Below are positions 18,244 to 27,247 of a DNA stretch of 64,000 bases, in pieces. This DNA comes from a virus: positions 1-64,000 of the IMG/VR virus record IMGVR_UViG_3300020020_000001. The stretch is one strand, 5' to 3'. Position 1 is the stretch's first letter; each line of letters opens with the position of its first letter. Made by a program: the position numbers and the translations under genes. The notes below the pieces were generated by a model, which saw only the letters and a list, made by a program, of their open reading frames with translations, was not told where the DNA came from and ran no database searches.

Positions 18244-19332
18244 GTGACTGACTACCGATACATTTTTGGAACTCTTCGAACCGAGCAAGTCATCGAAGAG
18301 ATAGCTTGCTATGGCGTCATAATGAATATGGCCATCAATCTTGGTGGCGATTTTCAAGGCACGTTCCAGCTAGACCAGACTGGTAAAGACAATGATTCAT
18401 TACTTTCCGCTTGTGTGCCAGGTAAAACTTGGATAGCAGTGGAACGTAATGGAGTCGCGATCTGGCATGGTTATATTTGGAGTCGTGTGTATTCGGCGCA
18501 GTCCAAATCTGTGCAATTATTTGCACAAAGTTTTGAACACTATCCTAAAAAGCGCATCATTCGCAGTGATCTTACATATTCTGGAGTGGACCAGCGAAAT
18601 ATCTTCCGCGACCTGTGGGATCAGATGCAAGCACCGGTTGGTGGAAATGCCAACATCAATGTACCTTCAGCATTTTCCACTTTGGTGCCTATTGATTTAA
18701 CAATCTTGGCTACAGAATTCAAGTACTATGATAATGTTATGACTTCACTATCGAATGCCGTTGATGGTTTTGACTGGTACATATCAGTTACTAAAGATGG
18801 AATTCTATATCGTAAGGATTTGCGCATTGGTTATCCAACACTTGGAACCAGTGAGAGTCCAGGAATGACAGTGTTTGAGTATCCAGGAAACATTACACAA
18901 TACTACTTAACTGAACCGATGGCGGACGCTGGTACCCACATCTATGTTATAGGTGCTGGAGAAGGCTCAGACATGCTTATTGGTACCTATATTAATACGG
19001 ATGCTATCAGTGGTGGTTCACTTATTTGGGATGCAAATGTAAGTCGTAAGGATATAAATTCACAGGAACTTCTTGATGGACTAGCGGCACAAGAAGGACA
19101 TATTAGAACTCCTCCAATGTCAGTGATAAAGATGAATGTAAAAGGTAATCTTGCGCCTGAGTTTGGTAGCTACAACCTTGGTGACGCTTGTAAGATTGTC
19201 ATCAGGGACCCACGTTGGCCGGGTAATGGTTTTTCTTCTGTAAAGAGATTACTTAAATGGGAACTTAAACCGCAATCATCTGAGTCTACCGAAGAGGCAA
19301 TGCTAGTATTCGAAGGAGACCCTGATCTATAA
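18244..19332 (+). CDS. Tail protein (ReqiPepy6 Gp37-like / Tal-like)
   Basis: A 362-residue protein with a GTG start three bases after the amidase stop. It has the pattern of the siphovirus ReqiPepy6 Gp37-like family: an early LxxxACxPG-type strand, WHGYIWSRVYSAQSKSVQLFAQSFEHY, and a later LGDACKIVIRDPRWP segment. These proteins form the tail tip hub. It overlaps the next gene by one base. Confidence 0.72.
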   Translation: MTDYRYIFGTLRTEQVIEEIACYGVIMNMAINLGGDFQGTFQLDQTGKDNDSLLSACVPGKTWIAVERNGVAIWHGYIWSRVYSAQSKSVQLFAQSFEHYPKKRIIRSDLTYSGVDQRNIFRDLWDQMQAPVGGNANINVPSAFSTLVPIDLTILATEFKYYDNVMTSLSNAVDGFDWYISVTKDGILYRKDLRIGYPTLGTSESPGMTVFEYPGNITQYYLTEPMADAGTHIYVIGAGEGSDMLIGTYINTDAISGGSLIWDANVSRKDINSQELLDGLAAQEGHIRTPPMSVIKMNVKGNLAPEFGSYNLGDACKIVIRDPRWPGNGFSSVKRLLKWELKPQSSESTEEAMLVFEGDPDL

Positions 19333-20009
19333 TGTCAAGATACCGTGAAGAGCCTCAAGACTTAGTTGATAGGGTCTTAGCGCTAGAGCGGCGTCTAACG
19401 ACTCTTGAGAATAACCCACAGACTGGCAATACTACCATTGACACAGGAACATTGAAAATCAAGGACGCAACTGGAAGTGTTCGAGTACAAATAGGCTTAC
19501 TGAGTGATGGTACCTATGGTATTGAAGTTAAGGAAACTGGTCAGGATATCTTCCACCAGGTCCCATACATCTTCTCTTCAACCATTGACACATTCCAGAG
19601 CACAACCTCTGTAAGCTTTACGGACTTGGCGACAGTTGGACCTGTGCAACTAGTTCCAATTCGGTCCACTGGTAGAGTACTTGTGATGGTGTCATCACAA
19701 GTCCAATGGCCATCTAACGCTTACAGTTCAGGTCCAGTTACTCAGGGTGGATACGTAACGATATCCGCCTCTGGTGCAAATACTATAACGACAGCACAAG
19801 GAAGCGTAAAGCTCCTTCCAATGCATCTGTGGTCATGGGGATTGTCTGGTGGAATTCAGTTCTCCAACACATCAACTATGATGAGTACGAGTGCTGCTGT
19901 GTTTAGCGGTCTAAACGCAGGAGACACAACGTTCACCGTGAAGTATTCTTCACCTGGTGGAGGCACAACCGAGTTTGGTAGACGCAATCTTACTATCTTT
20001 GCTCTGTAG
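19332..20009 (+). CDS. Minor tail protein
   Basis: A 225-residue protein with a short N-terminal helix (DLVDRVLALERRLTTLE), a typical trimerising coiled coil, then DATGSVRVQIGLLSDGTYGI and a beta-rich remainder. It is a likely trimeric tail-tip or fibre component. The start overlaps the previous stop (TAATG). Confidence 0.65.
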   Translation: MSRYREEPQDLVDRVLALERRLTTLENNPQTGNTTIDTGTLKIKDATGSVRVQIGLLSDGTYGIEVKETGQDIFHQVPYIFSSTIDTFQSTTSVSFTDLATVGPVQLVPIRSTGRVLVMVSSQVQWPSNAYSSGPVTQGGYVTISASGANTITTAQGSVKLLPMHLWSWGLSGGIQFSNTSTMMSTSAAVFSGLNAGDTTFTVKYSSPGGGTTEFGRRNLTIFAL

Positions 20010-20019
20010 GAGGTGATAT

Positions 20020-20373
20020 ATGACAACGGCCAGAAGTAATATCACCATCCAACAAGGTGCCAAATTTGAATTTAACATCGGAGCAACCAATTCCGATGGC
20101 ACTGTTAAGGACCTCACTGGCTATTCAGCTAGAATGCAAGTTAGAGCAACGCCTTTATCACTTACAACATTGCTCGATGCTAATACAACTAATGGTCGTA
20201 TCACAATCAATGCACCTGGCGGTATCGTCATGGTGGCTGTGGGTGCAGATGTAACAGCATTACTTAATTGGAATGTTGCATACTATGACCTAGAAATTTA
20301 TACAGTAGACCCAACGAACGTAATACGGCTCGTAGAAGGTTACGCTTCTCTGAGCAGGGAGGTCACTAGATAA
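20020..20373 (+). CDS. Baseplate/fibre-associated beta-sandwich protein
   Basis: A 117-residue protein behind GTAGGAGGTGATAT. Its layout (NITIQQGAKFEFNIG, DLTGYSARMQVR, YYDLEIY) matches the BppU N-terminal-like domain found in many phage baseplates. It probably anchors a fibre. It overlaps the following gene by one base. Confidence 0.65.
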   Translation: MTTARSNITIQQGAKFEFNIGATNSDGTVKDLTGYSARMQVRATPLSLTTLLDANTTNGRITINAPGGIVMVAVGADVTALLNWNVAYYDLEIYTVDPTNVIRLVEGYASLSREVTR

Positions 20374-21230
20374 TGACCAATGTACTTTTTGAGCTAGCGC
20401 GTGAAAAGTTTTTGGGTGGCACCCTAGACTGGGACACGCAGACCTTTTCTGCGGTGCTGCTCGACCTGTCCGTTTCTGATGCTGGAATTCGTCAGATCAC
20501 CAGCTCTACCAACGCTACACCGATTGTGGTAACAACCGCAGTTGCACATGGCTTTACCACAGGAGACATTGTTTATGTAGACGGTATTACGACGGGGACC
20601 TCTGGCAATGGCCTGTGGGCGATTACGGCAGCTTCGGGATCTGTTTTTAGTCTTACTGATCCTATCACTGGCACTAACGCTGTTGGTAACGGTGTCGGCT
20701 CTGGCGGTTATTGTGTCAACTTAGGTCGTTCTACTTCTGCTGACTTCTTTGACGACTTTGATGCGGCACTTGTAGGCTCTAAGGTTAACCTAACATCGCC
20801 AACAATTGTTGGTGGGGTTGCCGACGCAGCCGACGTCACGTTTACTTCGGTATCAGGTGCCTCGGTTGAGGCTGTTGGTATCATTCGTGATACTGGTGCT
20901 AATGGTACTTCCGAAATGGTAGCACTCATCACAGGTAAGCACATTGTGGTCTGTAATACTAACTTAGCGGCTGGGACGACACTTCTCGTTGAGCCGATTA
21001 AGTATGCAATTCCGAACGGTACTGTACTAGCATTCTCTACTGGACAGTCTGCTACCATGACTGCACTAGCTAATGCTGGAGATCGTTCACTGACTGTATC
21101 ATCTACGACTGTAACCGCAGGCGCTAAAGCGCTTGCACCAGCAACAGGATCAGGATTACCAGTAACTCCAAACGGTGGCAACATCGTGGTAACCTGGGAC
21201 AATGGTGCGAATCGGATTTTCAAGCTCTAA
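20373..21230 (+). CDS. Minor tail/fibre protein
   Basis: A 285-residue protein. The N-terminus (LARE-FLGGTLDW-T-TFSAVLLD) is typical of actinophage tail proteins. An inserted segment (residues 45-105, THG-F-TGDIVYVDG with GLWAITA) resembles an adhesin-like beta repeat. The C-terminus is beta rich and ends FKL. Presumed part of the receptor-binding apparatus. Confidence 0.6.
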   Translation: MTNVLFELAREKFLGGTLDWDTQTFSAVLLDLSVSDAGIRQITSSTNATPIVVTTAVAHGFTTGDIVYVDGITTGTSGNGLWAITAASGSVFSLTDPITGTNAVGNGVGSGGYCVNLGRSTSADFFDDFDAALVGSKVNLTSPTIVGGVADAADVTFTSVSGASVEAVGIIRDTGANGTSEMVALITGKHIVVCNTNLAAGTTLLVEPIKYAIPNGTVLAFSTGQSATMTALANAGDRSLTVSSTTVTAGAKALAPATGSGLPVTPNGGNIVVTWDNGANRIFKL

Positions 21231-21248
21231 TTATAATAAGAAGGTAAA

Positions 21249-21653
21249 ATGGGAGCACAAGGAACAGTCAGTCTCGATTTTGGAGTGTTTCCTGGTGGTT
21301 CAGACGCTTCTGTTGTTATTACTGGGCAAACCAGTATCCTAGCTGGCTCATTAGTTGAAGCATGGATTCTACCAGCCGATACTGCCGATCACACCGTTGA
21401 TGAACACCTTGTCGAAACACTGAGTATACTAGCCGGTAATATTGTAGCTGGAACTGGCTTCACCATTTATGGAATAAATACGAGTCAACTAAATGAACCA
21501 ATTACGATTAAACAACATGAAGGTAGTTTGCATCAGGCCAATGCCACCACCATTGTATATAAGGTTGCGGCTCGTGGAGCTGGACCGGCTCAAGATGGTG
21601 GAATTGGTACACGACTTTATGGAGTTTTCAATATAGGGTGGGTGTGGAACTAA
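21249..21653 (+). CDS. Hypothetical tail protein
   Basis: A 134-residue beta-rich protein (GTVSLDFGVFPGGSDASVVI, a motif seen in small phage tail proteins) starting after AAGAAGGTAAA. It abuts the next gene with no gap. No function is known. Confidence 0.55.
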   Translation: MGAQGTVSLDFGVFPGGSDASVVITGQTSILAGSLVEAWILPADTADHTVDEHLVETLSILAGNIVAGTGFTIYGINTSQLNEPITIKQHEGSLHQANATTIVYKVAARGAGPAQDGGIGTRLYGVFNIGWVWN

Positions 21654-22316
21654 ATGGGTATTCAGATCCAAGGCAGTGGTGGTGTCATCAGTGAGGTTGA
21701 TGGCACTACGTTTCGAGCATTAAGAACTACGCCTCGACCAGTAGAATACGGCGCGTTTGGTCACTATAGACTATCAACTACTGTTGCATTAGTTGTCACA
21801 CAGGCTGCTAATGGTTTATTGTTTAGTTTCCGCTGGGGAGATGCCACACGATTTTGTGTATTACAAAAAATTCGTATTGGTTGTTTGCAAACTGCTGCGG
21901 CTACGGCAACAATTACGCCGTCATTTCAAGTTGTTATTGCTAGAGGCTGGACGGTTTCTGATTCGGTAGGTACTGCAATTACGTTAACCGGTAACCAGAT
22001 GAAGAAGCGCACCAATATGGGAACGACTTTGGTTACAGATATTCGTAAGTCTGCTGTTGCGGCTGGTCTTACTTCTGGTGCTAAAACATTGGACCTAGAA
22101 CCTATTCTTGAATTGCCAACAAACCAAACTATTACCACTCCCAACGCAATATTCTACGAGCGTGGTGTCGACTTTGAGGCCGGCGATGGTCTCCATCCTA
22201 CTGTGCTGGCACAGAATGAAGGCTTTGTTGTGCGTGGTCCAACAGTTATATTTGGAGCCGCTGGAACAGCGAACCTTACAGTTGATGTTGCCTGGGCCGA
22301 AGTAGCAGCTTTCTAG
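21654..22316 (+). CDS. Hypothetical tail/virion protein
   Basis: A 220-residue beta-rich protein beginning MGIQIQGSGGVISEVDG. Its overall layout resembles a virion fibre or tip component: an N-terminal glycine-rich stretch, a central WGDATRFCVLQKIRIG, and a C-terminal AEVAAF. No specific family is recognised. Confidence 0.55.
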   Translation: MGIQIQGSGGVISEVDGTTFRALRTTPRPVEYGAFGHYRLSTTVALVVTQAANGLLFSFRWGDATRFCVLQKIRIGCLQTAAATATITPSFQVVIARGWTVSDSVGTAITLTGNQMKKRTNMGTTLVTDIRKSAVAAGLTSGAKTLDLEPILELPTNQTITTPNAIFYERGVDFEAGDGLHPTVLAQNEGFVVRGPTVIFGAAGTANLTVDVAWAEVAAF

Positions 22317-22336
22317 CCTGAAAGGGGCGATAGCCC

Positions 22337-23329
22337 ATGTCGCTCCTTATATCACAACTAACTGGTACTGCACAACTAGATATAACAGCAAGAGGTGTTC
22401 CAGCAAGTGAACACTTTGGAAGCATATCGGTTACTCCAGGCACTGTTACCATCAGTGCTAATGGCATAGTTTCTTCTGAACTTGTTTCGAACGCTAATGC
22501 TGCAACTATATCCGCTGTTGCCGCGAATGGTATAACTAGTCAGCAGTTGGTTGGTAATCCATCTGTCACAGCTAGTGTAATAATCAGCGCAAGTGGAATT
22601 ATCTCTACTGAGCGCCTTGGATCAAACACAGTATCAACAACTTACGCACTATCAGCAAATGGAATTTCTGGTGGGCAAGCTCTGGGCCAGCCCACGTTAA
22701 CTCATGTCACAGCGGCCAACCCAGCGGGCATCATGAGCGCTGAGCGCGTAGGCGCGCCGGCCATCACCACGACGTATACTATCAGTGCAAATGGCATTCC
22801 TAGCTCTGCACTAGTTGGCAACACAAGTGCACTGAATGCGCTCTCTATCTCTAACAATGGAATACCATCAGCGGAGCGACTTGGTCAACCCACAGTCACC
22901 ACTAGTGCCGTCACCATCAATGCGAATGGTATTGTTAGCGAATCGCGCGTTGGTGCTGTTAATGCTGTCACGACAGCTTCGATCAATGCTCACAGTATTT
23001 CATCAAGAGAGCTTATTGGTAGCGCAACTGTATCAGCGGGATCAGTAACTATATTTGCTGGTTCAATAAGAACTGATGAGCAATTTGGGCATCAGCAGAT
23101 AAGTATAGGAGCACTTGCACTTATGATAAGCGCCAATAGCATTCTTTCTGCTGCTGTCAATGGTTATCCACACGTAGGCCCAGAGGTTACTGTAAATGCT
23201 ACATGGTCGTCAACAGTAGATATGATAATTTGGCGAGACTCCAGTGGACCAGAAACATGGACTGCGCCAGGTGTGGTGGTAGCTAGAATTGCTGGAAATT
23301 CAATAACAGTAGTAGTTGGACCCGGCTAG
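22337..23329 (+). CDS. Repeat-containing tail fibre-like protein
   Basis: A 330-residue protein built from about nine tandem units of roughly 27 residues with the consensus ISANGI-S----G---VT. Variants include ISASGIIS, LSANGISG and INANGIVS. Such short Asn-Gly repeats fit a beta-solenoid or repetitive beta-sheet rod. The C-terminal 60 residues differ (WSSTVDMIIWRDSSGPETWTAPGVV). It is the last of the tail genes and probably a rigid fibre or appendage. Unit number may vary between isolates by recombination. Confidence 0.65.
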   Translation: MSLLISQLTGTAQLDITARGVPASEHFGSISVTPGTVTISANGIVSSELVSNANAATISAVAANGITSQQLVGNPSVTASVIISASGIISTERLGSNTVSTTYALSANGISGGQALGQPTLTHVTAANPAGIMSAERVGAPAITTTYTISANGIPSSALVGNTSALNALSISNNGIPSAERLGQPTVTTSAVTINANGIVSESRVGAVNAVTTASINAHSISSRELIGSATVSAGSVTIFAGSIRTDEQFGHQQISIGALALMISANSILSAAVNGYPHVGPEVTVNATWSSTVDMIIWRDSSGPETWTAPGVVVARIAGNSITVVVGPG

Positions 23330-23362
23330 ATATAGTTTGCTTTCTGGACCCCGAGGTGACAC

Positions 23363-23665
23363 GTGGAACTTGCACTCCTAGCTAATTTGGGGATTGGAGG
23401 TATGTTTCTTGTGGTACTTTTTCTGGGGTTAGCTCGTGGTCTTCTCTTCACCAAATCATCGGTGACCATGTTAATGGCAGAGAAGGAGCAACGGCTAAAA
23501 GACAAAGATACATACATTGCCAAGATTGAAGAAATTAACAAAAAGGTAGATGAGCGTAACGATCTATTAGCTAGCAGAATAGATCATGTAATTGAGGTTG
23601 CCCGTGCGCAAGGTATGCTAGAAGCACTTCCACCTAGCATAGGCGAAAGGGTTGTTAACAAATGA
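23363..23665 (+). CDS. Membrane protein with coiled coil, possible lysis accessory
   Basis: A 100-residue protein with a GTG start. One hydrophobic segment (about residues 3-25) is followed by a charged coiled coil (KEQRLKDKDTYIAKIEEINKKVDERNDLL). This topology is seen in phage holin-like or spanin-like accessory proteins. It overlaps the next gene by four bases. Confidence 0.5.
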   Translation: MELALLANLGIGGMFLVVLFLGLARGLLFTKSSVTMLMAEKEQRLKDKDTYIAKIEEINKKVDERNDLLASRIDHVIEVARAQGMLEALPPSIGERVVNK

Positions 23666-23898
23666 GATGGTGGGTGATAGGTAGAAGGCGACGGAATGAG
23701 ATGATTGGTGAACACAATACTGAAGAACTGAAGAAGGTGGATCAGGAACTAAAAATTGTGGAGGAGAAACTGGCAGAAGATAAGGCGAAAGTGCCTGAGT
23801 TGTCACGAGCAGTAGCCAGTGCTCGACGCACCAAGTATCGAGTGGACAAGTTCACTCAAGAAATTGCAACTAGCTTTGGGAGAGTAAACCATGGCTAA
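23662..23898 (+). CDS. Small coiled-coil protein
   Basis: A 78-residue protein with an Arg/Trp-rich N-terminus and a long amphipathic coiled coil (ELKKVDQELKIVEEKLAEDKAKV). Actinophages often have such a gene beside membrane genes at the end of the structural operon. Function is unknown. It overlaps both neighbours. Confidence 0.55.
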   Translation: MRWWVIGRRRRNEMIGEHNTEELKKVDQELKIVEEKLAEDKAKVPELSRAVASARRTKYRVDKFTQEIATSFGRVNHG

Positions 23899-24220
23899 CC
23901 TGCTCCTCAACATTGTCCTGTGGGTAGTGTTAGGAGGGTTTCTGACTTTTTGTATTTTATATGCTTGGCTGGCAAGACCATGGCGTGATCACATGGGTCG
24001 ACACATATTGGTCTTTGAGACTGGATTCCTGATAGCCTTTGCATATGCTGCATCCAGTCGTTATATACCAGAACCACAACGTACTATCGGTTGGATAATT
24101 ACGTTATCTGTAATAGCCATACTGATTTGGTGGCGAGTGATAATACTGGTTAAATATCAATTAATGGCCAGAAGGTTGGCTGATGTCGGTGAGCAATCCA
24201 GTGACGATGTCGATGCCTGA
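23891..24220 (+). CDS. Three-pass membrane protein, holin candidate
   Basis: A 109-residue protein with three hydrophobic segments (about residues 3-26, 44-57 and 66-88) and a charged tail (EQSSDDVDA). Size and topology fit a class I holin, which would form membrane holes for release of lysin. Its neighbours are coiled-coil membrane proteins. Assignment rests on topology and position. Confidence 0.5.
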   Translation: MANLLLNIVLWVVLGGFLTFCILYAWLARPWRDHMGRHILVFETGFLIAFAYAASSRYIPEPQRTIGWIITLSVIAILIWWRVIILVKYQLMARRLADVGEQSSDDVDA

Positions 24221-24887
24221 TGACGATTACGCTAGACGGTCAGGAGATACTAACGTTCCTGTTCCCGATCCTACGAGATTAACTACCCAACTTGTTGATA
24301 GAGCTCTAGCTTCGTTTCGTGAAGTTGTCGAAACGCGAATAGGAGCAATGGATCAAGCAACAAAACTCGTAGCTGCTGATGTTGCTCGAATATCAGCAGG
24401 TACTGAATCACAGACAGAACATCTTAGGCATGACATTGATCGACAACTAGCTGCGCTTCGTGAGTATCTCATAGAACATATCAATCGTGTGTCTGATATA
24501 TCATCAGAAAAGTTTGTTGGCATTGATACGCGATTTGGTGAGCGAGACGAACGAACTGCACAAGCGGCACAAGAAAGCAGAATTTCGCTTGATGCTGCGC
24601 TAGCCGCCGCCAAGGAAGCTGTGTCAGAACAGAACAAAGCTAATACATTAGCTATTGGTAAGTCAGAGGCGGCCACGCAAAAACAGATCGATTCGCTAGT
24701 TGCACTCATGAACACTAACAATAAGTCAGTTGAAGATAAGATTAGTGACCTCAAGAGTCGGCTAGATCGTGGACCGATAGAACAGACAGTAGCAAATAAA
24801 GCCGAACGTCGGCTAGATATTGGACAAATACTATTGGCAGTATCAGTCGTAATAGCAGCTATTGCTTTGGTGGTAGGACTCAGATGA
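24183..24887 (+). CDS. Coiled-coil tail-anchored membrane protein
   Basis: A 234-residue protein. A Pro/Asp-rich N-terminus is followed by a long coiled coil (about residues 40-205) with the QNKAN-LAI-KSEAATQKQIDSL stretch I recognise from a family widespread in actinophages near lysis genes. A single C-terminal membrane helix (IGQILLAVSVVIAAIALVVGL) closes it. It overlaps the holin candidate by 38 bases. A role in lysis or membrane organisation is inferred. Confidence 0.6.
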   Translation: MSVSNPVTMSMPDDDYARRSGDTNVPVPDPTRLTTQLVDRALASFREVVETRIGAMDQATKLVAADVARISAGTESQTEHLRHDIDRQLAALREYLIEHINRVSDISSEKFVGIDTRFGERDERTAQAAQESRISLDAALAAAKEAVSEQNKANTLAIGKSEAATQKQIDSLVALMNTNNKSVEDKISDLKSRLDRGPIEQTVANKAERRLDIGQILLAVSVVIAAIALVVGLR

Positions 24888-24902
24888 ATAGAAACACGAA
24901 AA

Positions 24903-24936
24903 AGGGCTAGCCAATTGACGTTGGCTAGCCCTCTTT
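24903..24936. terminator. Bidirectional intrinsic terminator between converging arms
   Basis: A perfect 12-bp inverted repeat (24903-24914 with 24921-24932, AGGGCTAGCCAA) with a six-base loop. It is followed by TCTTTGTT on + and preceded by A-rich sequence, which gives a U-rich run on -. It lies exactly between the last + strand gene and the last gene of the - strand operon. Confidence 0.85.
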
Positions 24937-24937
24937 G

Positions 24938-25390
24938 TTATACCAGTGCTTCTCTTAGTTGTCTGATGATTGCTGCTTTCCATACTGGATCTGTTTTCAT
25001 GCGCCAGGTGTTAAGGATTCTCGTAGCATCGTTAGCATGTGGCATGCCACGGCGATATAGTCCTAATGCACGAAGCTTGTTGTCGTTCCAGAAAGCCTTG
25101 CCATCGCTCGGCGAGATCTTCGTTGCACCTATACACTTCATTTGAGCGAACAGTTCAATTATACCAATGAACTCAACGCCAGTGAGTACCACACCGTTCT
25201 TTGCAGCGCGAAAATCGAAACGTTCATATACAATACTCAGTGGCGCAATTTCGGTTATTGTGTCAAAGACTGCTTCATGTGGATGTGGAAATTCCATTGG
25301 TACAAGTTGTCTTGACTCGTAAGTGCCATCTTCATGTAAGATACAGATACCTATAGTTAGTCCAGGGTCTAAAGCAACAATGTTTGCCAA
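24938..25390 (-). CDS. RuvC-like Holliday junction resolvase
   Basis: A 150-residue RNase H-fold nuclease. The first catalytic Asp is in IVALDPGLTIG (about residue 8), a second acidic residue in SIVYERFDF (Glu about 55), and ISPSDGKAFW and MPHANDATRILNTW supply the later helix and acidic residues (HxND). It would resolve branched replication or recombination intermediates before packaging. It is the last gene of the - strand operon before the terminator. Confidence 0.8.
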   Translation of the reverse strand: MANIVALDPGLTIGICILHEDGTYESRQLVPMEFPHPHEAVFDTITEIAPLSIVYERFDFRAAKNGVVLTGVEFIGIIELFAQMKCIGATKISPSDGKAFWNDNKLRALGLYRRGMPHANDATRILNTWRMKTDPVWKAAIIRQLREALV

Positions 25391-25657
25391 CTACAAACTC
25401 CTAAGTTCGAACTGGCGCTTGAATGCTTCATCAGTGTAAACCGTTGTAGTGCCAGGAACATACACTATCCAGTTTTCCAGCTCGGCTTGCGCAGGTCCCA
25501 CTTCAGTGTATATAATGAGCTGGCCACCAGACTTGATTTCATCAAATGAGTAATCAATAACTAGTCTGTCAAGCCACTCCAGAACTAGTTTGTTGTTGTC
25601 TTCCTTGAGTTGGATGGCAATTGCTTGTTCCACTTTACGAACATAGACGTCAGACAT
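25391..25657 (-). CDS. Hypothetical protein
   Basis: An 88-residue acidic alpha/beta protein directly upstream of the resolvase gene with no gap. It has two parts: an N-terminal helix (VRKVEQAIAIQLKEDNNKLVLEWL) and C-terminal strands. No family was recognised. It overlaps the preceding gene by eight bases. Confidence 0.5.
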   Translation of the reverse strand: MSDVYVRKVEQAIAIQLKEDNNKLVLEWLDRLVIDYSFDEIKSGGQLIIYTEVGPAQAELENWIVYVPGTTTVYTDEAFKRQFELRSL

Positions 25658-25883
25658 TTAGCTTCCTTAATGCTCTAGCTGTGTCTACCCGACGCTGCCT
25701 CATTGTTTCTCGTTCTAGGTAGTCTTCAGCTCTCGCTAGGCAGTTACCACCACAGCCACACAGTGTCTTAATGGTCTTGACCGTGTGGCACTTAGCACAA
25801 TGGCCTGTACGAGCCAGGCAGCATTTGCACTTGACACAAAACACGGTGAAAACTTCTGTGCCGATCTTTATTACAGTAGTCAT
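25650..25883 (-). CDS. Cysteine-rich zinc-binding protein
   Basis: A 77-residue protein with CVKCKCC, CAKC and CGCGGNC clusters in residues 17-49 and a basic helix at the C-terminus. It is likely to bind one or two zinc ions. Small zinc-ribbon proteins recur throughout this arm, and the partner is unknown. Confidence 0.55.
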   Translation of the reverse strand: MTTVIKIGTEVFTVFCVKCKCCLARTGHCAKCHTVKTIKTLCGCGGNCLARAEDYLERETMRQRRVDTARALRKLNV

Positions 25884-25902
25884 TGCATTTCCTTATTAGG
25901 AC

Positions 25903-26499
25903 TTAGCCGCGCGGTTCTGTAGTGGCCGCTTCGATGATCGCAGAATCAGAAGCTGTTGTTACAGCCTCGCCAGCTTCCACAACTTCTGGCTCATTGATTG
26001 GGTCGGGTAGGTAAACCGAAACTCGCGCGTTTGGCGTGACGGCTGGACGGGTCCAGAGCGCCTGTGCGAGCGGCACCACGACGACGATAAAGGCGATGAG
26101 GGCATCGGGTACGCCCGGAGAAATTGCTACACCCACAGATGCGAGAAGTGCCACTACTGACACAATCAAACCACGGAAAACTGCCGGGTCAAGCTTTGTT
26201 AGTCTGTACCAGAAGTTGTCATTCTGCATTGTCTGCTCCTTCGTTGGTAACGGTTTTAGGTACTTTGCGACTACCTTCGCTTGCTGTATAAGCTCATCCA
26301 TTTCTTGTGCCTGTGGGTGCTCTCTCCAAGTTTCGTAATAGACAAATTCGATTTTGTTTGCATCAATACCCATGAGCATTTCTGGTCCGGCGACGTATCT
26401 AGCGTTTCCGATATTTGGAGAGATATCATTTTCTCTACACCAGGTACGGAAATGCATATAGTTCTTTGCTAGTACATAGAACTTCTTAGTCTGTTCCAC
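25903..26499 (-). CDS. Two-part protein with C-terminal membrane domain
   Basis: A 198-residue frame with a GTG start at 26499, preceded by CGAAGGCATACC. Residues 1-88 are soluble (KKFYVLAKNYMHFRTWCREN). Residues 91-198 hold two membrane helices (GLIVSVVALLASVGVAIS and ALIAFIVVVVPLAQALW) and an acidic tail. An internal ATG at 26229 sits seven bases after a strong AAGGAG, so the membrane part is probably also, or only, made as a separate 108-residue holin-like protein. The two halves share one frame without a stop. Confidence 0.6.
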   Translation of the reverse strand: MEQTKKFYVLAKNYMHFRTWCRENDISPNIGNARYVAGPEMLMGIDANKIEFVYYETWREHPQAQEMDELIQQAKVVAKYLKPLPTKEQTMQNDNFWYRLTKLDPAVFRGLIVSVVALLASVGVAISPGVPDALIAFIVVVVPLAQALWTRPAVTPNARVSVYLPDPINEPEVVEAGEAVTTASDSAIIEAATTEPRG

Positions 26500-26689
26500 G
26501 GTATGCCTTCGTTGGTGGATTGTATTTGTCGGCAATGGCGCGTAGTGACCCTGCAACGACCGACGCATCTGTGGAAGTTACCTCATGTACGGTTTCCCAA
26601 TACGTTTCGTCTGAATACATCTCTCCGCCCTGTGGGTGTGGTACAGTTTTACGCTGTTCTTCTTGTATGGTAATTTTGATTCTTGGCAT
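26486..26689 (-). CDS. Hypothetical protein
   Basis: A 67-residue protein overlapping the next gene's GTG start by 14 bases. It reads as beta strands followed by a helix (VVAGSLRAIADKYNPPTK). No family was recognised. Confidence 0.45.
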   Translation of the reverse strand: MPRIKITIQEEQRKTVPHPQGGEMYSDETYWETVHEVTSTDASVVAGSLRAIADKYNPPTKAYRGTD

Positions 26690-27038
26690 GATCGAATTCC
26701 TCTATTATATCGTTACCCAACGTAGTTGTTCCTAGTAAGGCTAGCTCTAAATCTCCTAGGTCTACTACACATTCGTTGATGCTGCGAAGCCAAAGTGAAC
26801 CTGGTGTTCTACAATAAGTAGACACAGGATGATACATCTCAATGAGGTCTTGAGGTATCAACGACACATGAGTTTCACAAGAGAACGCACATGGTTGATA
26901 CCCTTCGTCATCGCGACCAAAGATGAGTATGTGCCGAACCGTCGGCATTTTTCCACAAATATGGCCATGGTTGTCTGGATAGATATATCCACAACCTAAG
27001 TCATATGTTTGCTCAGGTCCGATTCTTGGATCCATCAT
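26649..27038 (-). CDS. Putative zinc-binding hypothetical protein
   Basis: A 129-residue protein. The ATG at 27038 overlaps the preceding stop as ATGA and is preferred over 27056. It has spaced Cys and His residues (LGCGYIYPDNHGHICGK, then CAFSCETH), suggesting a metal site. It overlaps the downstream gene by 41 bases. Function unknown. Confidence 0.5.
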   Translation of the reverse strand: MMDPRIGPEQTYDLGCGYIYPDNHGHICGKMPTVRHILIFGRDDEGYQPCAFSCETHVSLIPQDLIEMYHPVSTYCRTPGSLWLRSINECVVDLGDLELALLGTTTLGNDIIEEFDHAKNQNYHTRRTA

Positions 27039-27247
27039 TCGCGCTTCCACATCCAACCCAAACTAAATGAATGTGCCCAGCTTTGGTAGTATTCACAGTC
27101 TACGCATCTCAGTCCATCAGTGCTAGCTATGAGCGGTTTGTGAATACTTTCAATACCGCAGGTGTATGGATGCTGACCACTATTCCGTTGGTAAGCGTTG
27201 AAGCTTTCTACTTGTTCTTCAGTGAACGGTTGATCAATGTTTGGCAT
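27035..27247 (-). CDS. Small zinc-ribbon-like protein
   Basis: A 70-residue protein; the ATG at 27247 overlaps the DNA polymerase stop (TAATG). It contains YTCGIE and CVDCEYY, forming a possible two-plus-one Cys site. Translational coupling to the polymerase gene suggests a replication accessory, but this is inference. Confidence 0.5.
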   Translation of the reverse strand: MPNIDQPFTEEQVESFNAYQRNSGQHPYTCGIESIHKPLIASTDGLRCVDCEYYQSWAHSFSLGWMWKRE

